Part shown: positions 1 to 7,248 of the stretch, piece after piece
How positions within the stretch are numbered: the first letter of the stretch is position 1
Layout: each line of letters starts with the position of its first letter
From: UBA1181 sp045639525
GTDB taxonomy: Bacteria > Bacteroidota > Bacteroidia > Bacteroidales > Paludibacteraceae
Length of the DNA: 64,000 nucleotides
Direction of reading: 5' to 3'
Assembly: GCA_045639525.1 (NCBI GenBank)
Contig: JAZUDI010000037.1
Location: forward strand, 62,001 to 126,000
Made by a program: the position numbers and the translations under genes
The notes under the pieces: model-generated
Database searches by the model: none
The model's input: the letters and a program-made list of their open reading frames with translations, nothing else
What the model was told of the DNA's origin: nothing

Positions 1-1
1 C

Positions 2-118
2 GTGAATGTTCCGACTTTGTTGGTGTGGGTGGTAAATATTCATGGGAAAGATGTGAATGTGGACTCTTCACAGATTATGCGCGCTTTTCTGTTGCGGGAG
101 AGTGGGCTACAGAGTTGA
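2..118 (+). CDS. Possible C-terminal fragment of a protein cut by the window edge
   Basis: An open frame enters from the left edge and stops at 118; the readable part (about 38 residues, ending RESGLQS) looks protein-like but matches no family I recognise. Two other frames are also open here and their products look less natural. Nothing upstream is visible, so neither the start nor the function can be given. The interval 119-285 up to the insertion sequence holds no gene I can support. Confidence 0.25.
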   Translation: MNVPTLLVWVVNIHGKDVNVDSSQIMRAFLLRESGLQS

Positions 119-324
119 CAGGTAAATTTCAAGTGAATTCTCTCCTTTATGTTCAAGCCGCCATACACGTTATCATCACGTCATCTCTCGGCCATCAAAG
201 GGTGGATTCTTCGTCTGGAGACAGGGCCTGTGCGGGAACGCTCCGCCTTGGCTTGGAGATTTGAGGCAAGTAACTATTGGATAATATTACTGTCCGCTAA
301 AAAAAATAGTAAACCCCAAAAAAT

Positions 325-354
325 AGGGCTGATTTCTTGGATGGAATCAGCCCT
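325..354 (+). terminator. Stem-loop ahead of the transposase gene
   Basis: AGGGCTGATT at 325-334 pairs perfectly with AATCAGCCCT at 345-354 around a 10-base loop, followed by a short T-rich run. Sitting between the left inverted repeat and the transposase start, it probably blocks transcription entering the element from outside, a common self-limiting device of insertion sequences. Confidence 0.6.
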
Positions 355-396
355 TTGGTTTATCTTTCCGTTCACCACAAACAAAATGAATAAACC

Positions 397-1644
397 ATGG
401 GCAAAAGTACACATTTTATCGGACAGCCGATACTGAATCAGCTATTAAGTCATTTTGACAAGGAAAAAGTTCTTCAAATAAGCAGAGAGTCCGGAGGTGA
501 ACGTTATGTGAAGAGCTTTGATGCATGGAATCACCTCACAGTGATGCTCTATGCCATCATTATGAGGTTTGACTCACTTCGGGAGATAACCTCCGCAACT
601 ATGATGGAATCACGCAAACTGGCGCATTTAGGCATATCATCCCTTCCGAGACGCAGTACCCTTTCCGATGCGAATGCGAGACGTCCAAGCGAAGTCTTCG
701 AAAAGGTGTATACGGACCTGTATGCGTCCAACAAAGAGCGCCTTTTATCGGACAGCCCAAACGGGAAGGCGGCAAAATGGTTAGAAAGGCTTCTGATCAT
801 CGATTCCACCACCGTCAGTCTCTTCTCCAATCTAATTTTCAAAGGTGTCGGGCGCAATCCGAAGACGGGGAAGAAAAAAGGAGGTCTGAAGGTTCACACC
901 ATCATACACGGGAACGAGGGCGTCCCTTGCGACATCAGGTTCACATCGGCCGCCACACATGATCATTTCCTGCTTTCCCCAGACAAGCTCACGCAAGGCG
1001 ACATCATTGCCATGGACAGGGCATACATAGACTACGGAAAATTCGAGCAGATGACGCAAAGGGGCGTGATATACGTGACTAAGATGAAGCAGAACCTCAA
1101 ATACGAAACACTCAAAAGCACATTTCACATGAATGACAGCGGATTGATGCAATGGAGGGAAGAGTTCGTCGTGTTCAAGAAGGAGCTAAAATCTAGAAAC
1201 GAGGAGACTGGAGAAGCGGTTTCTGCCGTAATAGAGCATAAAGCCCGTATCGTGACTTATATTGACGAGAAGAAAAAGAAGGTGATACGCCTGCTCACCA
1301 ACGACCTTGTTTCCGATTATGAGGAAATCGTCGAGATTTATAAGAAAAGGTGGGCCATAGAATCCCTATTCAAACAGATTAAACAGAATTTCCCATTGCG
1401 TTACTTCTATGGTGAGAGTGCAAACGCAATCAAAATACAGATTTGGGTGACTCTTATTGCAAACCTGCTTCTCTCTCTACTCCAAAGAAGTTCAAAACGC
1501 GCTTGGAGTTTCTCTGGTCTGGCAACCATCGTTAGGATCATGCTCATGTACTACATCGACGTACACGGGTTCCTGGAGCATCCGGAAAAAGATTGGGAGA
1601 ATCTCATGGCAGAGGCCATAAAAGAGCCCCTAGATGGCCTGTGA
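397..1644 (+). CDS. IS4-family transposase, DUF4372 N-terminal plus DDE domain
   Basis: A 415-residue DDE transposase that would cut and join the ends of the surrounding insertion sequence. The N-terminal part (MGKSTHFIGQPILNQLL onward) is of the DUF4372 type common in Bacteroidota IS4 elements. The catalytic acidic residues are visible as D136 (LLIIDSTTV), D207 (IAMDRAYID) and E322. E322 lies inside the IS4 signature Y-(2)-R-(3)-E-(6)-K, read here as Y315, R318, E322, K329. The frame is uninterrupted, so the element may be active. It is the only gene in the element. Confidence 0.93.
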   Translation: MGKSTHFIGQPILNQLLSHFDKEKVLQISRESGGERYVKSFDAWNHLTVMLYAIIMRFDSLREITSATMMESRKLAHLGISSLPRRSTLSDANARRPSEVFEKVYTDLYASNKERLLSDSPNGKAAKWLERLLIIDSTTVSLFSNLIFKGVGRNPKTGKKKGGLKVHTIIHGNEGVPCDIRFTSAATHDHFLLSPDKLTQGDIIAMDRAYIDYGKFEQMTQRGVIYVTKMKQNLKYETLKSTFHMNDSGLMQWREEFVVFKKELKSRNEETGEAVSAVIEHKARIVTYIDEKKKKVIRLLTNDLVSDYEEIVEIYKKRWAIESLFKQIKQNFPLRYFYGESANAIKIQIWVTLIANLLLSLLQRSSKRAWSFSGLATIVRIMLMYYIDVHGFLEHPEKDWENLMAEAIKEPLDGL

Positions 1645-2258
1645 TTTCTTGAACGGGGCTTGTCCAAATAATATCAATCGGTATTCGTTGTATTTCAATG
1701 CATACAGAATTTTCTTTGTCGTTTAGCGGACAGTAATAAAAATTTTTACGGAATAACCTTCATCTTGATTCAGAAATTAACAAATACTACAGTATTTTCT
1801 TGAAAATACTATTAAATGCCACTTGAAAAGTCCACTTTTTGCGCCCAATTTTCCACCCAAAGCCATTTTTCAACCTGATTGTTGATTCGACAATGTGGTT
1901 TATCATACACCATTTTTCTCCTTTTGAAGCGCATCATCAAATGACAGAAAATGAAAATTTCGCTTGTTTTCCGTGTTAACAGATGTTAAGCAGATGTTTT
2001 CATTTTGGGGTTTTTGAAATTTTTGTTTCCAGTTTGTTTCTTTTGGTAGTTTTCGTTTTTGTGGGGCGTTGATTATCAATGCTTTACAAACTCAAAGCAG
2101 ATTCTCAAGAAAAGTATCATGGATTAGCCTTTGAGTTACAGCGTAGCTGTATGCAATGACAGTTCGTGTATTGCTCAAAAAAATAAGAGTTGACTATGTG
2201 TTGGGCAACTCCACTACCAACTCATACTCGCTTTGCCCATATTGGGGAGTGAAAAATA

Positions 2259-2310
2259 AAAAAGGCTCTGAAAACTCAGAGCCTTTCGTGGATTTGTTGT
2301 CTCACGAGGA
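2259..2310 (-). other. Relic of a tRNA 3' end with its terminator (possible attachment site)
   Basis: TTGTTGTCTCACGAGGA at 2294-2310 is identical over 17 bases to 14185-14201, the 3' acceptor/T-arm end of the tRNA-Gln gene in this window, in the same orientation. As in the real gene it is followed (minus strand) by a strong terminator hairpin, here AAAGGCTCTGAG/CTCAGAGCCTTT around 2265-2288. The rest of the tRNA is missing. Integrative elements that insert at tRNA 3' ends leave such partial copies, so this may be an old attachment site; no integrase is seen nearby. Confidence 0.5.
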
Positions 2311-2423
2311 GTGTTTTTTGACTTTCTATGACATTTTATGAATCTTAAATACTTGGTTATTAGGTATATTTCAAGAAACGAAGTGTCATGAAATGTCAAG
2401 AAAACCCACGGACTATCATGAGA

Positions 2424-2449
2424 GGGGGCAACCTTGCCCCCATTTTTTA
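2424..2449 (+). terminator. Rho-independent terminator
   Basis: GGGGGCAACCTTGCCCCC forms a short perfect GC hairpin followed by ATTTTTT. It isolates the sulfur island from transcription coming from the insertion-sequence side. Confidence 0.7.
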
Positions 2450-2551
2450 CCGCATCCTGAGTAATTCAAATGTAGTAAAACTAGGATTCTGATACAAGTC
2501 GGTTTGTGTGAAAAATTATCCCATACAAAATGTATCATAATGTATGTGGAC

Positions 2552-2567
2552 TACCATAGATATGGTA
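2552..2567. promoter_or_regulatory. Palindromic operator TACCA-N6-TGGTA, copy 1 (trx-cysE)
   Basis: TACCATAGATATGGTA is a perfect 16-bp palindrome, 62 bp ahead of the -7 element at 2629 and 114 bp ahead of the trx start. Three further copies of the same pattern stand before the other sulfur transcription units of the window. A second imperfect palindrome (TACCTAT...ATAGGTA, 2591-2611) lies between this site and the promoter. Confidence 0.7.
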
Positions 2568-2628
2568 TTTCTGTGTTGTGACACGATATTTACCTATTGA
2601 ATTGATAGGTAGATATTGGGTGGCTTCT

Positions 2629-2636
2629 TATTTTTG
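2629..2636 (+). promoter_or_regulatory. Putative -7 promoter element of trx-cysE
   Basis: TATTTTTG fits the Bacteroidota -7 consensus TAnnTTTG. No TTG lies at the usual 19-21 bp upstream spacing (the nearest is 24 bp away), which suits a promoter needing an activator at the upstream operator. Confidence 0.5.
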
Positions 2637-2680
2637 TGCTGTCAAAAGAAAAATAGAAATTATCTAATTAGTAAAGTACT

Positions 2681-2995
2681 ATGGCTTTAAAATTTTCAGA
2701 CGGTAATATAGAAACTTATTTTTCACAAGATAAATTGGTGGTTATAGATTTCTGGGCATCATGGTGTGCTCATTGTAAAAGACTAACTCCGGTTATAGAG
2801 ACTTTGTTCGAGGAATACGGAGAGAGTGTCAACATTGGAAAGTACAATGTGGATGAAGAGGAAAAAATGGTGGCGCAATATGGCATCCGAAATATTCCTG
2901 CCATCTATTTTGTGAAGAATGGAACTGTAATCGATAAGTTGCTTGGTGATGTCACTAAAGCGAAAATTAAGGAGTTGATAGAGCTATATAAGTAA
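2681..2995 (+). CDS. Thioredoxin-family protein with CAHC active site
   Basis: A 104-residue single-domain thioredoxin fold protein, the usual thioredoxin length, without signal peptide and so cytoplasmic. The active site reads W28-C29-A30-H31-C32 instead of the standard WCGPC, and the cis-proline loop is present (RNIPAIYF). The altered dipeptide should change the redox potential. It is first in a two-gene unit with cysE (9-bp gap), under the first sulfur operator, so it may reduce persulfides or disulfides for cysteine synthesis rather than act as the general thioredoxin. Fold assignment is firm; the role is inferred from context. Confidence 0.9.
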   Translation: MALKFSDGNIETYFSQDKLVVIDFWASWCAHCKRLTPVIETLFEEYGESVNIGKYNVDEEEKMVAQYGIRNIPAIYFVKNGTVIDKLLGDVTKAKIKELIELYK

Positions 2996-3004
2996 AGGTT
3001 TTAT

Positions 3005-3889
3005 ATGAATAGAAGTCAGGTAATAGCCGAAAATGTGTCGAAATTATCCGCAGTGTCAGATGTTGAGAGTCGGTTGGGAACTAGGAATCTTCCTTCAATA
3101 GAGATGGTACAGAAGATGGTGGAACTCTCTAAACAGGTGATTTTTCCCGAATACTTTACGTCGGACGAGATTAACTATGAGAACAGATGTTACTATATAG
3201 GCGTCTGTATGGATCAGCTTTATGATCTGTTAAGAAAGCAGATTTTTTTGAGTTTTTCGGCGTTTAAGAAGACTGAGATGTTGGTGGATGACATTGACGA
3301 ACTTTCCGCAAAATTTCTTTGTGAACTTCCTGAAATAAAAAGGGTGCTCTATACGGATGTGGATGCTATGTTTCATTCCGATCCTGCGGTTACTTCTTAT
3401 GGCGAAATCATTTTTTGCTATCCGATCATGCAGGTGATGATTCATTATCGGATAGCTCATGCGCTTCATAAGTTGGGAGTGCCTGTCTTGCCTCGCATCA
3501 TCACTGAAATGGCTCATTCTAAAACTGGCATTGATATACATCCTGGTGCGCAGATTGGAGAATATTTCTCTATTGACCATGGTACGGGTGTGGTGATTGG
3601 CGAAACTTGTATTATAGGGGATCATGTGACGTTATATCAGGGCGTTACGTTGGGTGCCAAAAGTTTCTCCTTTGATGATAATGGCGTTCCGTTGAACACA
3701 CCTCGTCATCCTATCATAGAAGATCATGTCACCATTTATTCGAACACATCTATCTTAGGTCGAATTACAATAGGTCATCACACCATTGTTGGTGGTAATG
3801 TTTGGTTGACGAATAGTGTTTCTCCCTATTCTAAAGTGTTGCAGCAAAAGGCCATCGCTACTACATTCAGTGATGGTGCTGGTATTTAA
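3005..3889 (+). CDS. cysE: Serine O-acetyltransferase
   Basis: Makes O-acetylserine from serine and acetyl-CoA, the acceptor for sulfur in cysteine synthesis. The 294-residue protein has a helical N-terminal half and a left-handed beta-helix C-terminal half, seen as hexapeptide repeats from about residue 175 (HPGAQIGEYFSIDHGTG, then IGETCIIGDHVTLYQGVTLG). It resembles the longer EpsC/CysE form of Bacteroidota. Co-transcribed with the preceding thioredoxin and followed by a terminator. Its product feeds CysK encoded next door and CysK2. Serine acetyltransferase genes are known neighbours of encapsulated cysteine desulfurases. Confidence 0.95.
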   Translation: MNRSQVIAENVSKLSAVSDVESRLGTRNLPSIEMVQKMVELSKQVIFPEYFTSDEINYENRCYYIGVCMDQLYDLLRKQIFLSFSAFKKTEMLVDDIDELSAKFLCELPEIKRVLYTDVDAMFHSDPAVTSYGEIIFCYPIMQVMIHYRIAHALHKLGVPVLPRIITEMAHSKTGIDIHPGAQIGEYFSIDHGTGVVIGETCIIGDHVTLYQGVTLGAKSFSFDDNGVPLNTPRHPIIEDHVTIYSNTSILGRITIGHHTIVGGNVWLTNSVSPYSKVLQQKAIATTFSDGAGI

Positions 3890-3935
3890 TAACTATTCTA
3901 CAAAGAGAAAAGAATCTCAAGTTACCATGTCTTTG

Positions 3936-3971
3936 AAGGGGAAAGGCCCATTTGTGGCTGACCCTTTTTTT
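3936..3971 (+). terminator. Terminator after cysE
   Basis: An imperfect hairpin (AAGGGgaaAGGCC...GGCTgACCCTT) runs into seven T residues, ending the trx-cysE unit just ahead of the next operator. Confidence 0.6.
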
Positions 3972-3983
3972 GTTTGATACACC

Positions 3984-3999
3984 TACCATTATTGTGGTA
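3984..3999. promoter_or_regulatory. Palindromic operator TACCA-N6-TGGTA, copy 2 (cysK-encapsulin operon)
   Basis: TACCATTATTGTGGTA, perfect in the outer five bases of each arm. It stands 56 bp ahead of the -7 element at 4055 and 89 bp ahead of cysK. It therefore probably controls the whole cysK-dsrE-tusA-encapsulin-desulfurase unit. Confidence 0.7.
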
Positions 4000-4031
4000 C
4001 AACCATTTCGTAAAATGCCACACAAACGCTA

Positions 4032-4062
4032 TTGAATTAGGTTCCCGCAAGGTCTAATTTTG
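4032..4062 (+). promoter_or_regulatory. Promoter of the cysK-encapsulin operon
   Basis: TTG at 4032-4034 and TAATTTTG at 4055-4062 with 20 bp between them match the Bacteroidota -33/-7 promoter. The leader to the cysK start is about 20 bases. CTATTGAATT, overlapping the -33 region, also occurs upstream of trx. Confidence 0.65.
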
Positions 4063-4087
4063 TATGTAAATAAACGAGAGATTATAT

Positions 4088-5014
4088 ATGGCAAAAATAG
4101 CGAATAGTGTGATTGATCTTGTGGGGAATACCCCTTTGTTGGAGTTGACCAACTTGGAGCAGGAGTTGGGTCTGAAGGCGAAGGTCGTGGCCAAACTGGA
4201 ATTTCTGAACCCAGGCAGAAGCGTCAAGGATCGTGTGGGATTCGCACTTATAGAGGATGCGGAACGCAGGGGATTGCTGAACAAGAGTACGACCATCATA
4301 GAGCCTACAAGCGGGAATACAGGTATTGGATTAGCGATAGCCGCTGCCGTAAAGGGGTATAATCTTATTTTGACAATGCCAGATAGTATGAGCGTGGAGC
4401 GTCGTTCCATGTTAAAGGCTTTGGGTGCGAAGATATGTCTTACACCTGCCCATGAGGGTATGGGAGGTGCTATTGAGAAGGCGAAGGAGTTGTCCATGTC
4501 TATCGGAGATACCTTCATTCCGCAACAATTCACCAATTATGCGAATAGTGCGATTCATCAAGTCTCCACGGCAAAGGAAATATGGGAGGATACGGATGGT
4601 AAAATTGATGTACTAGTGGCCGGGGTCGGAACCGGCGGTACCATCACAGGTATCGGAAGGGAACTGAAAAAGAGAAAGAAGTTGCAGGTGGTCGCCGTGG
4701 AACCTTTTGGCTCGGCCGTCTTGTCCGGTGAATCTGCGGGACCACATTCCATACAGGGAATTGGAGCTGGATTTATTCCTAAAATCCTTGATTTATCGGT
4801 GATTGACGAAATTGTGAAGGTGAAAAACGAACAGGCGATCCATTATACTCGCCTCTTGGCTAAAAAGGAGGGAATCTTGGCTGGTGTTTCCAGTGGCGCG
4901 GCGCTTTGTTCAGCCATACAATTGGCCAATAGACCAGAGAACGAAGGGAAACTGATTGTGTCCATCTTCCCTGATACGGGAGAACGTTACCTATCTACTG
5001 GAATATTTAATTAG
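4088..5014 (+). CDS. cysK: Cysteine synthase (O-acetylserine sulfhydrylase)
   Basis: A 308-residue PLP enzyme that replaces the acetyl group of O-acetylserine with sulfide or carrier-bound sulfur to make cysteine. The PLP lysine is K47 in GRSVKDRVG; the substrate loop EPTSGNTGIG, the phosphate-binding loop GVGTGGT and the C-terminal FPDTGERYLS are all present. First gene of an operon with a DsrE-like protein, TusA, an encapsulin shell and a cysteine desulfurase. This placement next to a cysteine-degrading enzyme suggests reversible storage and recovery of sulfur. A second synthase, CysK2, lies at 13002-13970. Use of free sulfide versus a persulfide donor cannot be told from sequence. Confidence 0.95.
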   Translation: MAKIANSVIDLVGNTPLLELTNLEQELGLKAKVVAKLEFLNPGRSVKDRVGFALIEDAERRGLLNKSTTIIEPTSGNTGIGLAIAAAVKGYNLILTMPDSMSVERRSMLKALGAKICLTPAHEGMGGAIEKAKELSMSIGDTFIPQQFTNYANSAIHQVSTAKEIWEDTDGKIDVLVAGVGTGGTITGIGRELKKRKKLQVVAVEPFGSAVLSGESAGPHSIQGIGAGFIPKILDLSVIDEIVKVKNEQAIHYTRLLAKKEGILAGVSSGAALCSAIQLANRPENEGKLIVSIFPDTGERYLSTGIFN

Positions 5015-5035
5015 TAAATAATAAAATTCGATTAT

Positions 5036-5533
5036 ATGGCGGAAATAAATTCTTTGGACAATCAAAAAAAATTGTCGTTGATTGCTTTTAGCGGCGATTT
5101 CGACAAGTTGACAGCTGTTTTCACACTTGCTACAGGTGCTGCCGCTGTCGGTTACGAGGTGAACATCTTCTTCACGTTTTGGGGCCTTGATGCTATCAAA
5201 CAGAAGAAGGGACGTAGCTTCATTGGAGGTAATTGGCTCACTAAAATCTTCGGTTTCATGATGGGTGGCATTTCCAGGGCACCTAATAGCCGTTTCAACT
5301 TCTTTGGAATCGGCCCTAAAATTTTTCGCTACTTGATGAAAAAGAATAACGTGGCGACTTTGGAGGAACTCGTGGATGCGGCCATCGCCTTGAATGTCAA
5401 CATTTATGCTTGTGAAATGGCCATGCACATTCTCGGACTGCAGAAGGGTGACTTTATTCATGAATTAAAGGATGTTCTTGGCGTTTCAACCTTCTTGGAC
5501 ATCAGCAAAGGCGGACAGACATTATTCATTTAA
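5036..5533 (+). CDS. DsrE-family sulfur-trafficking protein (DsrE2-like)
   Basis: A 165-residue protein of the DsrE/DsrF-like fold, DsrE2 type. Features seen: an N-terminal beta strand LSLIAFSGDFDKL, the ITFWGL-like segment FFTFWGLDAI, and the conserved cysteine C126 in NIYACEMAMH, which in this family carries a persulfide. Residues around 70-85 are hydrophobic and glycine-rich (GGNWLTKIFGFMMGG), and some DsrE2 proteins associate with the membrane. It lies between cysK and tusA, and DsrE and TusA proteins commonly pass sulfane sulfur to one another. Likely relays sulfur between the desulfurase and carriers; the exact direction is inference. Confidence 0.85.
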   Translation: MAEINSLDNQKKLSLIAFSGDFDKLTAVFTLATGAAAVGYEVNIFFTFWGLDAIKQKKGRSFIGGNWLTKIFGFMMGGISRAPNSRFNFFGIGPKIFRYLMKKNNVATLEELVDAAIALNVNIYACEMAMHILGLQKGDFIHELKDVLGVSTFLDISKGGQTLFI

Positions 5534-5551
5534 CAAATTAATACTCAAAAT

Positions 5552-5773
5552 ATGAATCATACACTTGATATTACAAAAGAACATTGCCCAATGACCTTTG
5601 TGAAAACGAAGTTGGAGTTGGCTAAATTACAGAAGGGCGAGATTCTTGAAGTTCTTCTCAGCGAAGGAGAACCGCTTAATAATGTGCCAAGAAGTGCGAC
5701 AGAACAGGGGTTTGAAGTGCTGTCGATTGAGCATGTGGAAGGCACCACTCATAAAGTAACAATTAAAAAATAA
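5552..5773 (+). CDS. tusA: TusA-family sulfurtransferase
   Basis: A 73-residue TusA/SirA-fold protein. The signature CPMTFVKTKLEL carries the persulfide cysteine C12 followed by the conserved proline, and the C-terminal strand-rich half is standard. TusA proteins accept persulfide sulfur from cysteine desulfurases and hand it on. Here it sits between a DsrE-like protein and the encapsulin gene, 18 bp after one and 17 bp before the other, so it is the natural soluble acceptor or donor for sulfur moving to or from the compartment. Confidence 0.92.
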   Translation: MNHTLDITKEHCPMTFVKTKLELAKLQKGEILEVLLSEGEPLNNVPRSATEQGFEVLSIEHVEGTTHKVTIKK

Positions 5774-5790
5774 ACTAAAAATATTTGATT

Positions 5791-7239
5791 ATGTCAGAAA
5801 ACATTTTGGACAATGCACAACGCAGTGTGACCACTGCATCGGCCAGAAATTTGGCTAACACCACCAAGACCAACCCTCAGATGGGTGCGATTTCGCCTCG
5901 TCTTTTGCTCAAATTGCTGCCATGGGTACAAGTCGATAGCGGAACATTCAGGGTGAACAGTACAAAGGTGGAGTTGAAGAGAGGCGGACGCATCGCCATT
6001 GAATATTTCAATGGTGTCCCAAGCTTTAAGGCTGAGAGCCTCAAACAAATTCCATTGTTCTCCCATTTCGATGAAGAGGTTGTGGTACGTTTGGCCCGCC
6101 TTTTTGAAACTGTTGAGGTGGGAATCAACTCGGAACTCATCACGGAGGCAAATGACGAGCAGAAATTCTTTATTGTAGCCAATGGACAGGCTGAGGTGAG
6201 CCATAAGGGACCTCATGGTGAGGATCTTCGTATCTCGTTGCTCGGTGTCGGCGAGTATTTCGGTGAGGCGGATCTTTTGAGCGACAACCTCGCTTCTGTT
6301 ACCGTCAGAGCGGTGACTCCTTCCGTGTTCCTCGTTCTAAAAAGCAGTGAGTTGGGAAGCATCATCAAGGACATCCCTGATTTCCGCAGCCAATTCCAAC
6401 AGGCCGTTGACAAGCAGTTGAGACTAAAGGCTACCCTCAATGAGCATGGAGAGCGCCACATCGATTTGGTCAGTGGACATGAGGAGGATAATATCATCCC
6501 TGAAACATATATCGACTATGAGGAGAAACCCAAGGAGTACTCCTTGAATACGCTCCAAACCGTGGTTCGTGTCCATACTCGTGTCAGCGACTTGTACAAC
6601 AATCCTTTCAACCAATTGGAGGAACAGTTGCGACTAAGTATCGAGAGTATCAAGGAGCGTCAGGAGTGGGAGTTGATCAACAATAAATATTTTGGCTTGT
6701 TGGCAAGCGTGAATCCGGCATATCGCATCACCACGCGTTATGGATCTCCTACGCCAGACGATTTGGATGAACTTTTGTCTCTTGTCTGGAAGGAACCATC
6801 TTTCTTTATCGCCAACCCTCGTGCCATCGCGGCTTTTGAACGTGAATGTACTTGGCGTGGTGTGCCACCTGTCACGACAGAGCTTTATGGACAAAAGATT
6901 ATCCTTTGGCGTGGTGTGCCAATCATCCCAAGCGATAAGGTGGAGGTGAAGGGTCAATATTTGACTAACAGTGGTGTGGGTACCACCAGCTTCATCCTTG
7001 TGCGTGTGGGCGAAAAGAATCAAGGTGTGGTTGGCCTTCATCAAACTGGTATTCCAGGCGAGATTTCTCCATCCCTATCCGCTCGTTTGATGGGTCTTGA
7101 CCACTTTGGTGTGGCATCTTACCTTTTGACCAAATACTTTAGCCTTGCTCCTCTTACGGACGACGCTATTGCCGTGTTAGACAATGTTGAGGTCGGATTC
7201 TATCACGATTATCAACACCGTAATACAGTAGAAAAATAA
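5791..7239 (+). CDS. Family 2B encapsulin shell protein with inserted cNMP-binding-like domain
   Basis: A 482-residue shell protein that should self-assemble into a virus-like (HK97-fold) protein compartment. Family 2 features are an N-terminal arm (residues 1-85), an inserted Crp-like domain (about 90-200), and the HK97-fold remainder (about 210-482) with the ELINNKYFGLLASVNPAYR and GVPIIPSDKV segments. The inserted domain shows VGEYFGEADL, matching the phosphate-binding cassette of cyclic-nucleotide receptors, but the arginine that holds the phosphate is alanine here (NLASVTVRA), so canonical cAMP binding is doubtful. ATG 5791 is chosen over an upstream codon because of reading context. The next gene is the probable cargo. 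There is no DNA-binding domain, so it is not a Crp regulator. Confidence 0.9.
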   Translation: MSENILDNAQRSVTTASARNLANTTKTNPQMGAISPRLLLKLLPWVQVDSGTFRVNSTKVELKRGGRIAIEYFNGVPSFKAESLKQIPLFSHFDEEVVVRLARLFETVEVGINSELITEANDEQKFFIVANGQAEVSHKGPHGEDLRISLLGVGEYFGEADLLSDNLASVTVRAVTPSVFLVLKSSELGSIIKDIPDFRSQFQQAVDKQLRLKATLNEHGERHIDLVSGHEEDNIIPETYIDYEEKPKEYSLNTLQTVVRVHTRVSDLYNNPFNQLEEQLRLSIESIKERQEWELINNKYFGLLASVNPAYRITTRYGSPTPDDLDELLSLVWKEPSFFIANPRAIAAFERECTWRGVPPVTTELYGQKIILWRGVPIIPSDKVEVKGQYLTNSGVGTTSFILVRVGEKNQGVVGLHQTGIPGEISPSLSARLMGLDHFGVASYLLTKYFSLAPLTDDAIAVLDNVEVGFYHDYQHRNTVEK

Positions 7240-7248
7240 TATTGAATC

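Larger units (their letters stand above)
286..1737 (+). mobile_element. IS4-family insertion sequence, complete (1452 bp)
   Basis: Perfect 16-bp terminal inverted repeats are seen: ATTACTGTCCGCTAAA at 286-301 and its exact complement at 1722-1737. Between them lies one intact transposase gene. The bases just outside the repeats (ataat on the left, aaaaa on the right) do not form a clear target duplication, so either the true ends are a few bases inward, the duplication has decayed, or the flanks were rearranged. The element looks recent because the transposase is intact. Confidence 0.9.
1738..2551. other. Gene-poor AT-rich interval after the insertion sequence
   Basis: About 0.8 kb with no convincing coding region: short open frames here lack start context and overlap terminators. 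Recognisable content is a tRNA 3'-end relic next to a hairpin (2259-2310) and a rho-independent terminator (2424-2449), both listed separately. I see nothing interpretable in 1738-2258. Confidence 0.6.

Noticed and set aside
25..436. Two open frames at 25-264 and 149-436
   Set aside because: One has no recognisable product and the other runs through the IS terminal repeat and stem-loop; both look like chance frames.
2156..2341. A 61-residue frame upstream of the sulfur island
   Set aside because: It runs across the terminator hairpin and the tRNA relic and has no coding character.
5791..7239. Reading the cNMP-binding domain as a Crp/Fnr transcription regulator
   Set aside because: No HTH follows; the remainder fits the family 2 encapsulin shell and the next gene fits its cargo.
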